From: Sipunculus nudus
Taxonomy: Eukaryota; Annelida; Sipuncula; Golfingiida; Sipunculidae
Assembly: GCA_026874595.1 (NCBI GenBank)
Contig: CM049309.1
Location: forward strand, 69,920,926 to 69,984,925
DNA length: 64,000 nt
Direction: 5' to 3'
The notes beneath the pieces are model-generated. The model was not told where the DNA came from and did not search any database. It was given only the letters and a program-made list of their open reading frames with translations. Both the position numbers and the translations under genes were made by a program. Below, piece after piece: positions 41,001 to 53,000 of the stretch (positions are counted from its first letter, which is position 1; every line of letters begins with the position of its first letter).

Positions 41001-44000
41001 TTTAGAGCTGATTATAATAGAAAAACACTTAGATGCTTATTACTCAGGAACCATTTGGTGGATTTTCACAAAACTTACTATGATTATTGGGACTGATAGT
41101 CTGTAACTGCTACACAAGTTTGAAGGCGCCACCTACAATTTCTGATTTTTAATGAATTTTTATTTGATTTTCAACTTTGGGCTTGTGAGCGGGATATCTC
41201 TAAAAGGATTCATCATAGGAATTAAATTTTTTAGGTGAAGATGTATATTGACAAAATCTGGGTCAAGTTTGAAGATGGGTGACCTTGACCTATTTTTCTA
41301 TGTTTTAGAGCTGATTATAGAAAAAACATTTAGAAGCTTATTTCTCAGGAACCATTTGGTGGATTTTCACAATACTTAATATGATTATAGGGACTGATGG
41401 TCTGTAACTGCTGCACGATTTCGGAGGCACCACCTACAATTTCTGATTTTTAATGAATTTTTCTTGGATTTTTCAACTTTGTCCTTGTGAGCGGGATATC
41501 TCTTAAATGATTCACAATAGGAATTTTATTTCTTTGGTGAAGATGTATATGGACAAAATCTCGGTCAAGTTCGAAGATGGGTGACCTTGACCTACTTTTC
41601 AAGGTCACAGAGCTTATAATAGAATAAAACTTAGAAGCTTATATTTCAGGAAGCATTTGGTGGATTGTTATGAATCATGGTACATACCTCTCCATTTTAA
41701 ATTTATAACTGAGACATGTACAGATATATATCCATGTGAGAACAGATATTTAGTACTTGTTACTGCTACCACCTCTAAACACTGTTCTTTTGGCTGAGGG
41801 CTTTTGTCAGCTTCTGCTGATATTCTAGTTTTTAAATGTTGACATTTATTCTTGATTGTCTGTTTACAGAGGACAGACCAGAACAGCTTAAACAACATGG
41901 AGAGCGTACCTATAGCAGAACTTGACCTGTCTGTACCTTTACATGTTCCAGGTAAAAATATTTTCATAGGTAAAGAAAGGTAATCATAGTTTAGAAAGAA
42001 GATGTACGTTTATGTTATACTAACTTTTTTAGTCACCTGTTTCTTTCAAATAAACATTAATTATTGTAAGCATGGCTTGATGGGTATTCATAGTTTCAGT
42101 AGATGTGTCAACTTACCTAATATTGCTACACCTGACCCTTCTATTGTGTGTACAGGGAAGACACTCATAAACATTTGAGTTACCTTTATTATTTTTTAAT
42201 GTATAAAGATTTTTTTAAATTTACTAATTGTAAAATGTACTTAATGATGTACTTTGAATAATGTTTTCATTGTTTTGGGTCAGAAAGTGTCAGTACTGGT
42301 AGGGTCTCATTTTCACATTTTTGATAAATCAGTTTTGATTTAGTTGGGATTTCGAATTGGGTGTCATAGTGAAAATATGTATATATTTTTGTTTTTAATT
42401 TGTATAAATCTCATTTTTATAATTAAGTGCAACAATTTTTGGATGTTACTAAGTTTGGCTTATACTTTGAATATATTTTAAATGTACATTAATATTTAGA
42501 AGGCAATGTGCAAGAGTAATCATGAATATAACAGATAGGCCAACAAGTCAGTACTGTTTAATTTATTTGAGACAAACCGTGGACAGGCAGACATGATGTC
42601 ACTGGTAGGTCAACTCACATCAGTCTTGTGCAGGAGTTTAGTGTTTCTTTCTCATGTAGCTGGCCTTGAAATTATAAATTTAAACAGATCTTAAAATGAA
42701 ACCAGATGTAAAATTGGGTAATCTGGAAATGTAGTGCTTTTATATCATTGGTTGATTTAAAAATATTATTGCATGAAAAGTATCAGCATGGGTTGATATT
42801 CATGTATGATAAATAAAATGATTGTCATAATTAGACATTGATTATCCCACCCTTAGTTTATGTTAACTTGTACAGTCTTTGTTACAGATGTATTTAGTCA
42901 GATCATAGTTGCACTAGTATAGATGTATATGTTGTATGACTGATATTCAGTACAGTTAAACCAAATTATCTGTATCATTAATGGACCCTTTTAATTAGCT
43001 TGCTTGTTTAAAGTTCATCTTTTATCCAGCCTTGTATAATATATGGTTACATTAATGTTCATGTTTGATACAGATAAATCGGTTTGCTGTTTAGGCACAC
43101 ATTATTTTAAAATAACTGGTTCTGTACTGATCTCTGGCCCTCCAAAGACTGCCAAGTTGCAGCCATCTTTTATAAAATGTAGACTGGTTCCTCTCTTATG
43201 TTCATTCCTTCAGAGCTTTGGCTGAGGTAATAATAGTGATCTGTATTGGCTGTTAACTTTAACTAAGCCAGGGTTGATTGGGTAATCAATCCAAAGGTTA
43301 GATTACAACGTATGTTTGATCATGATTGCATGAATATGGCACTTATTAAGTTTTTACATTAAGCGAGCTAATGAGTAGCTTTCCTTTTTCCATATCTGCT
43401 CAAGACAAGAATAACAAAAACTTTTTTTATAAGTGAGTCATATCTAATAGGTTTATTGAGAAAAAACAATACCCTTTAAGTTTTCATCTTTAGAATAATG
43501 GTATATAAGATTAAAACATGGTAGTTTGTACCGTGTGTAAAGCTATTATAGCAGCAGTGAAATGGGGGTATCTCCGATACATTTATGAATGTTTAAGAGG
43601 CCACAAAAAATTACCTTATTTTGAATTACAATTTATGGTGATGTTGCTGATCCAGCTCATTAGTGTATTTATTAAATTATGATTAAACCTTCAAAATTGG
43701 AAGTCCCTGAGTTGCGAGATATTACTAACATTACTATATATTTTGAAACTGCTAACAAGGAATACCTGTGCGATAATTCAAAGATACCCTGTATATATAT
43801 AAAAGTTCCCCTGCTAGGGCATCCACATCCATGGATCCTGGATTACCAAATTTTAACCTTAAATTAGTGGTTAAAAACATCACATCAACAGGAATCAGTG
43901 GCTTAGATCTCAAGTTGTGTTACAATATTTTTTTTTATGTTTAGGTTTGAAAGTGAAAAAAAAATGCCATAGATGTGTCTGAAACCATCTGTCTAATTAC

Positions 44001-47000
44001 TGGAGTAGAAGATATATGTTTTACCTGTAGCCTAATATAGGCAGAATTTTTCCTTAGGTTTATTCTGATTGATAATATTTCTGTGACTGGTTCTCGTATG
44101 AGTATTCTAAATTTGTGTTATGTCAGTAGCATAGGACAGGGATGAGGTCTGCATGTGTGTAAAGCTGATGTCACACTTGTCTGATTTAAAAGGAAGGTGT
44201 TTATTTCAGGATGCATAATTAGTTGGATGTTATCCTGCGTTATCCCATAATACAATAAGATTGTTACTTTGCTCTTATTGCGATACATAATATGATACAT
44301 TTGAGGTATATAATAGTCTTATGTCCTTCCTTGTTCATGAAAAAAATAAAATTTGTCTACATAATATGTGATTTCAAATCTTATAGGTTACAGGTCCAGT
44401 TAACCAGTTACTTATGATTTTTAGCTACAAGTGCAGTTTAGATGAGCTGCCACAAACTGGCATTACTGGCACTTAATTTTCCCTTTAAATCAAGTTTAAT
44501 GTTGTCTTATTTCAATGCAAATCTTAAAAAAAATGTTCAAGAAAAATAAGCACAGACCATCACTAAGGAAGCCAGTTTTAGGCAGATCACTTGTACTGCA
44601 CTTTTGCTGATGTTTCACCTTACTTGCCAATCTATACACTGTGTCAAGCCCTTTTCATGAAGGTGAACCAACAGGTGGAAGTTTGTCCAAGTCAGGTAGC
44701 ACACATGTACCCGGATCAAATAAGAAAGATACACTATCTACTCAGGTTATATGCGGACACCACAGCTGAAAATCTGATCATATTATATCAGAATTGTTTC
44801 TACCCAGACTGCCTTCTTGGAAATATGTAGGGCCAGAACAAACCTCTGGCACTGGTACAACGTGGTACAAATTCAGATATCATATAATTATCTTCAGATA
44901 TACCCGTATTGATATATTAATGATATTTCACTATTTTACTGGAAGCGTTCCAGGATATTTTGAGAACAATTTCTGAGTACCACATAAGGCTAGTAAAGTG
45001 TAATACCATTGGTCAGAAATTAGTTTATTAGCAGCTGATGGGCAACTTGTTTGGAAATAAATTTTTTTTTATTTGGATATAAATACTTAAGAGAAAAAGC
45101 ATCTGATCTCTGACAAATAAAGAACATTGGCTTGGATTCTTGACTATACTAGAAATTTGCACTCAGAGAGCGCAGACCTCCGCCAAGGCAGCTCATTACC
45201 CCCGTATGGCATTGTCAGAAATGCAGCATTTTTCCTTTTAAAAAATCCTGGATGCAGATGGTGATACGAATCACCTAAAAAGTTTAATCATTTGTTACTT
45301 GTATCGTTGCCGAGCTATCCTGAATATTTTATCAAAATCTGTTTATAACTTTTTGAGTAATGTTGCTAACAGACAGACGGACAAACCAACGCTGCCAAAA
45401 ACATAAATATACATTGAATTATTATGTATCATATCATGAGTAAAGAGTCATAGATTGTATTGTGAGATAATGTAACATTACATCCCTACAGATATTTAGG
45501 AAGGAAAGACTGTCCTGAATAAAACACTATATATTGAAAATAGGTTTCCTAATTGTACAAGTGAGACACCAGTTTTGTATATTGTACATACTGAAGACAG
45601 CACACATTACCGTGGTGGTATCCTGCATGTTCCAGTCCCTGAATTTCTCTCTATTAACATTTCAGCTTATGCTTCAGGCTTAACATCTTCAGACAAGTAT
45701 CTGGTGCTAGCCAAGGAGCAGCAGGCGGCCGTGACCAAGCGACGAGAGAAGGACCGCAAGAAGAAGAGAAAGCACAAGAAGGGCAAGAAAGTGGAGTCGT
45801 CAGACTCCGAGAACGACATTCCTGTACATCATGTTGTCAGCACTGCTTTTGACATTCCAGAAGTATGACGATTCATTTGTTTGTATTTCACACTTTCATG
45901 TTATTTTACCCCTTCTTTTGTTTATTTACTGTCAACATTGCTGTTTACTCACATATTGATGAATTACTTTTCATAATACTTTATCAGGATGGTAAAGATA
46001 TTTGAAAAACCTTTCCCAGCTCAGTAGCGCCACCTGCACGCAATGACTGACACTGAGTGTTTGGGTCTTGTATAATGACAGGAAAAATCATATATTGGTT
46101 ATATATTATACGATAAATCTTAAAAATTTTACCATTTCTTTAACAGTGCAGGTCTGATCAAAGTATCTGGCTTATGTTTAATTTAAAATTACAAAGCTCA
46201 CAGTACTGGCTCATTAGACATGATAACAGCAGAATATTGTTACATACAATACACATATCTCTTCAAATGTTCTCATGGTTGTCTTTTGTCTTTAGCTGTA
46301 ACAATATTTTTAGCTCAAGTCCTTGTCTTATTTTGAATTCTGCCCAAAATTGTTACTGAAGTTGCTTCAGTGCAACCAGCCCCACACTTCACCACAATTC
46401 TAGATACTCTGGTAGTTACCTCTACAACTATTCTATACATAGATTATATTCATCAGGTGTGGGTTTATTTGTCATTAACCATATCCTACCCAGAGGACTC
46501 CCCAGGACCACTCAAATGTCACTAAAAACCCCTCCATCTCCCACCCCCTATTTGGGAAGGTTCTTTGAGGGAAAAAATGTTGATTATTTATTTTTCCTTG
46601 CTGAAGATTTATTTTGCCAAAAACAAGCTAAGATTGACCAGTCACTTTTGGAAATTTGGTAAAGAAAAAAAACATGAGATTCTACCTGTCATGTAAATAT
46701 CAGAATGTGTCTAAAATGTAAAATTAATCTGGACAGTAAAGGGTTAAGGATAACTATGCTATCAGTGATGAGATACAGACATGATTCTAATGAAGAACTT
46801 TTTGTTTCAGGGTGTAAGTGTATCAGAAAATTAATCTTGACAGAAAAGGGTTAAAGGATAACTATGCTATCAGTAATGTGATACAGACATGATTCTAATG
46901 AAGAACTTTTTGTTTCAGGGTGTAAGTGTATCAGAAAATTAATCTGGACAGTAAAGGGTTAAAGGATAACTATGCTATCAGTAATGTGATACAGACATGA

Positions 47001-50000
47001 TTCTAATGAAGAACTTTTTGTTTCAGGGTGTAAGTGTATCAGAAAATTAATCTTGACAGTAAAGGGTTAAGGATAACTATGCTATAAGTGATGAGATACA
47101 GACATGATTCTAATGAAGAACTTTTTGTTTCAGGGTGTAAGTGTATCAGAAAATTAATCTTGACAGTAAAGGGTTAAGGATAACTATGCTATCAGTGATG
47201 AGATACAGACATGATTCTAATGAAGAACTTTTTGTTTCAGGGTGTAAGTGTATCAGAAAATTAATCTGGACAGTAAAGGGTTAAAGGATAACTATGCTAT
47301 CAGTAATGTGATACAGACATGATTCTAATGAAGAACTTTTTGTTTCAGGGTGTAAGTGTATCAGAAAATTAATCTTGACAGAAAAGGGTTAATGGATAAC
47401 TATGCTATCAGTAATGTGATACAGACATGATTCTAATGAAGAACTTTTTGTTTCAGGGTGTAAGTGTATCAGAAAATTAATCTGGACAGAAAAGGGTTAA
47501 AGGATAACTATGCTATCAGTAATGTGATACAGACATGATTCTAATGAAGAACTTTTTGTTTCAGGGTGTAAGTGTATCAGAAAATTAATCTGGACAGTAA
47601 AGGGTTAAAGGATAACTATGCTATCAGTAATGTGATACAGACATGATTCTAATGAAGAACTTTTTGTTTCAGGGTGTAAGTGTATCAGAAAATTAATCTG
47701 GACAGTAAAGGGTTAAAGGATAAGTATGCTATCAGTAATGTGATACAGACATGATTCTAATGAAGAACTTTTTGTTTCAGGGTGTAAGTGTATCAGAAAA
47801 TTAATCTGGACAGTAAAGGGTTAAAGGATAACTATGCTATCAGTAATGTAATACAGACATGATTCTAATGAAGAACTTTTTGTTTCAGGGTGTAAGTGTA
47901 TCAGAAAATTAATCTGGACAGTAAAAGGTAAAAGGATAACTATGCTATCAGTGATGTGATACAGACATGATTCTAATGAAGAACTTTTTGTTTCAGGGTG
48001 TAAGTGTATCAGAAAATTAATCTGGACAGTAAAAGGTAAAAGGATAACTATGCTATCAGTGATGTGATACAGACATGATTCTAATGAAGAACTTTTTGTT
48101 TCAGGGTGTAAGTGTATCAGAAAATTAATCTGGACAGTAAAGGGTTAAAGGATAACTATGCTATCAGTAATGTGATACAGACATGATTCTAATGAAGAAC
48201 TTTTTGTTTCAGGGTGTAAGTGTATCAGAAAATTAATCTGGACAGTAAAGGGTTAAAGGATAACTATGCTATCAGTAATGTGATACAGACATGATTCTAA
48301 TGAAGAACTTTTTGTTTCAGGGTGTAAGTGTATCAGAAAATTAATCTGGACAGTAAAGGGTTAAAGGATAACTATGCTATCAGTAATGTGATACAGACAT
48401 GATTCTAATGAAGAACTTTTTGTTTCAGGGTGTAAGTGTATCAGAAAATTAATCTGGACAGTAAAGGGTTAAAGGATAACTATGCTATCAGTAATGTGAT
48501 ACAGACATGATTCTAATGAAGAACTTTTTGTTTCAGGGTGTAAGTGTATCAGAAAATTAATCTGGACAGTAAAGGGTTAAAGGATAACTATGCTATCAGT
48601 AATGTAATACAGACATGATTCTAATGAAGAACTTTTTGTTTCAGGGTGTAAGTGTATCAGAAAATTAATCTGGACAGTAAAAGGTAAAAGGATAACTATG
48701 CTATCAGTGATGTGATACAGACATGATTCTAATGAAGAACTTTTTGTTTCAGGGTGTAAGTGTATCAGAAAATTAATCTGGACAGTAAAGGGTTAAAGGA
48801 TAACTATGCTATCAGTAATGTGATACAGACATGATTCTAATGAAGAACTTTTTGTTTCAGGGTGTAAGTGTATCAGAAAATTAATCTGGACAGTAAAGGG
48901 TTAAAGGATAACTATGCTATCAGTGATGTGATACAGACATGATTCTAATGAAGAACTTTTTGTTTCAGGGTGTAAGTGTATCAGAAAATTAATCTGGACA
49001 GTAAAGGGTTAAAGGATAACTATGCTATCAGTGATGTGATACAGACATGATTCTAATGAAGAACTTTTTGTTTCAGGGTGTAAGTGTATCAGAAAATTAA
49101 TCTGGACAGTAAAAGGTAAAAGGATAACTATGCTATCAGTGATGAGATACAGACATGATTCTAATGAAGAACTTTTTGTTTCAGGGTGTAAGTGTATCAG
49201 AAAATTAATCTGGACAGTAAAGGGTTAAAGGATAACTATGCTATCAGTGATGTGATACAGACATGATTCTAATGAAGAACTTTTTGTTTCAGGGTGTAAG
49301 TGTATCAGAAAATTAATCTGGACAGTAAAAGGTAAAAGGATAACAATGCTATCAGTGATGAGATACAGACATGATTCTAATGAAGAACTTTTTGTTTCAG
49401 GGTGTAAAAGTATCAGATGGTGAGGAAGATGAACGAAATAAAAATGACCCACATAAACAACTTGATATCAATTTAGATGAGTGAGTAAATGTTCCATTGT
49501 TCGTTATCTGTGGGAAATTGAAAAATAAAGGAGCAAAATAGGTAATAAAGAAGCAAATACTGAAAATGCATATAGAAGCAGGTCACTGATTTATGCAAAC
49601 ATGTTGTGTAGTAATTACTAATTGATATTTTAATATTTTGCTAGAAAAAAAAAACACAAAAAGAATTGGTTTAAAGTTCTTGCAGTTAAATTTCAAAAGG
49701 TTTATGAAATATTGTCGTCTCTATTCAGGTGACTTAGTAATAATGTAAAAACATATATATGTAAAAACATATAGTAATAATAATTCAGATAATGAAACAT
49801 GTTTGGAATTATAATGTACATCAGCAATGAATTGGTGTAGGAATTCCCCCTATGTCCATGGTCATATATGTGCAAGACGTAGTAGGTGGTGTTCATTTGT
49901 TACAGACCACTGCGAGAGGATGAGCAGATTCCCATGAGAACACATCGCATCGTTACTGGTGAACTAAACCCTGATGGTGCACCACCACCAGTAGAAGATG

Positions 50001-53000
50001 GTGAAACGAAGAAGAAGCACCGCCGTGAAAAAGACCGCAAAGGGAAGAGTGATAAGAAGAAGGAGAAGAAAAAGGTTAGTGATAGACCCTGGTAGAAATA
50101 CCAGCAGGGACTGTAAACGGGAAAATAATCTTCTCTGTGTATCTGTCAAGATGTGCACTCTCCAGCCAAGATAGAAATATTAGATCACTTAACAATGGCT
50201 TCTCTCAGCTGACAGTCAGTGTCAACATTTCTCTCCATAGCATCCCTAATTTGATTGAATATTGATTTCTAGAGTTGTTTGATTTTGATGTTAACTTTTC
50301 TTCCGTTTGCCAGCCATATTATACCATAGGTCATTTACATTTTGTATAGGAATTTCTTTGACTCGGCCCACATTTCATTTCATTTGTACTTTGTATAGGA
50401 ATTTCATTGACTCAACCCACATTTTCTTGCATACACACAAGATATTTATAATATAAATAAAACTCGAACTATGAAACTGCATCCAAGGATATTAAAATGA
50501 ATTGATTCAGATGACTGCATTTCATTTGTTACTTCCAGGGGAAATAAACTTATATCACTTGTTTATTGATGTAGTTTATTGATTCATATGAGACACTTAA
50601 ATATTTCTCAAACAGAAGAAAGAGAGAAGAGAGCGGGAGCATGGGAAGGAAGAACCAAACCTCCTTGTGACAGGGGAGGAGGAGACGCCAGACAAATCAG
50701 TGGTCAACAACATCGGGAGAGGAGATCACGCAGAGTCAAAGGTAAGGAGGACTGGCTGGTGCATGAAGGCCTCAGTCTGGATCAATCACCATAGGCTTCA
50801 ACTAAACCATTCAGCATGATAAAAGTAAACTGACCAGTGAAATTGTACTGACCAGATATGATAACTAGAAATCTGTTTTCTAAGGAATGCAGTCCTCCGC
50901 CATTTGGGGGGGGCCCTTTTGTGAGATGCTCTCATATTGTGTTTGCATTCACTAATTCAGCCTATATACCCAGGTTTACTCTTGTGTAAATGAATGTACA
51001 TTCATGAATATTCCTTGATGACATTCTTGAATCCAGAACACAGGCCAGATCCACACCAAAATCTTATCAATTCATCATTGGTCCATTCCCAGAATGTCCT
51101 GAAAATTTCATGATATTGCAATCATGATTGCTTGAGTTAAGTTGTGAACTAACAAACATAGATAAATGGTGGAGGCAATAAGGGTTTTTTGTAGATACAG
51201 TGACATACTTTTCCTAATGATTTAAACACCCTGTACCTTTAGTCACCTTTAGATAAATGGTGGAGGCAATAAGGGTTTTTTGTAGATACAGTGACATACT
51301 TTTCCTAATGATTTAAAGACCATGTACCTTTAGTCACGGCAGCTTGGTACCATGGAAGCCAACAAATGGTTGAATCATGTTTGTTGATGTCCAGACTTGC
51401 AGAGGGGCTTTACCTTGGTTTTTGCAAGCTTTTCAATCTGATGTTGCATATTGAATCAGTGAATTTAACATTTACTTTAATCAAACACCCCTTGGTATCT
51501 TTTTCATTGGTTTTAGCTAACCAATCTTAGAATTCCCTTCCAGTCTTGCAGTAGGAAGCCTTGCATGTATTAGACACCATATCAATGCAGTTGGTTTTGT
51601 TGCTTATCTATGTCATTGTGTGGAGGTTGCTGTGCTGAATGTTTGCTAGCTTAATTGTCGTCTTTACATGTCTCGTCTCATGATGCACATAATAAATTGT
51701 CTTGAAACTCATTCAAAACAAATATATCTGTAAGTATTTGCACAGGAAACACATTTGTTAGCAGAATGATTTTCTAATTCTGGAATTGTTACTGTGCTTT
51801 GAATTTTATATAACTGGTTTGATCCATTTAAATTTATCCCCCCCCCCCCCCCACACACACACTTCTTTTTATTTACTTTCTATTGAAGTATAAATTCCCT
51901 GAAATTTCCCTTCAATTTGGATGATGTTGAATCTTCATGCATTTCTTGAAATTACTTGTATCAACCTTATCAGCATAACACAAATGTAAATGAAACGAGT
52001 GTTAATTAATGAGTCAAAAAATGCACCGTGGTTAATCATTTGGTTGGTATTTGTCTTGTGTTGTTAACCTCACCTCTAGAATGCTTGTGTATTGATGCTG
52101 TTTTGCTGCATGTTGCTTGCCCTTGGTGATGGTGTTGTTATGTTTTTTTGTTGTAGTCACCAGAGGAGGAGAAAGACGCTATCCCGGGTGTAGGTATTGC
52201 TTTACCTGTGTAAAGACTACCAATACACTAATGTGTGTTTGTCTGTCTGTCTGCTGTTAACTGTCCACATTGGCATGTTCACTGTCAGCAATGTTTAAAT
52301 CACCTTTACACTCCGCAGAAGTCGGCAAAAATATACATGGAAATATAAGCCAATGGAAAACATGGATTCATATATTCATAATAACATAAAAGCAAAATTT
52401 GCATACCTTGAAGAATTACTCGTGTCAATTAGCAGAAACCTTCATGATATCTAGTTGGAAGGGGTTGAAATTATCTTTCAGATATGATAAATAATTATGA
52501 ATAATATGAATCATTTTGATGGTAAGAAGCAGAACTTTTACTTTTCATGTTTGTTTTCTCATAAATTTTTTAAAGAATATGTAGATGTGTTTTTAAATAT
52601 ATTATACATTCGTTTCATGTAATATATATATATTTCATTATAACCTTTTCTAAACTATGTAATAGACTGAATTCCCTGTGTGATGTTCAGTTTCCCCTGC
52701 ACCTCCACAGGCTGATGATCTTGAGTTCTGGCTGACAAACAGCACTGCAGCTGCTGCTACAGCCAATGAGCTTCCTAGTGATGCTGTCTCACCACCCCCA
52801 GCAGCCACCCCCACAGCTCCGCGCACTCCAGAACACCGGCAGGTCGATGGACACGAGGCCGAGGATGAAGCTGATGAAGTAGGTTCAAATGCAGTGTTAT
52901 ACCTCCACCAGGGGTTGAGGCAGTATGTTGTTATAGTGGTAACTTGATTTGTCTGTTAGCAACTTTAATCAAAGTTTATAATGATTTTTGATGAAATTTT

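Noticed and set aside
46719-49416. CRISPR-like array, because of regular spacing
   Set aside because: The whole 108-bp unit is conserved with no variable spacers, and the context is a eukaryotic intron.
49225-49452. 75-residue minus-strand frame over the end of the array and exon 18
   Set aside because: It is an antisense shadow of the 108-bp unit; the same eleven-residue stretch appears twice because the DNA is repeated.
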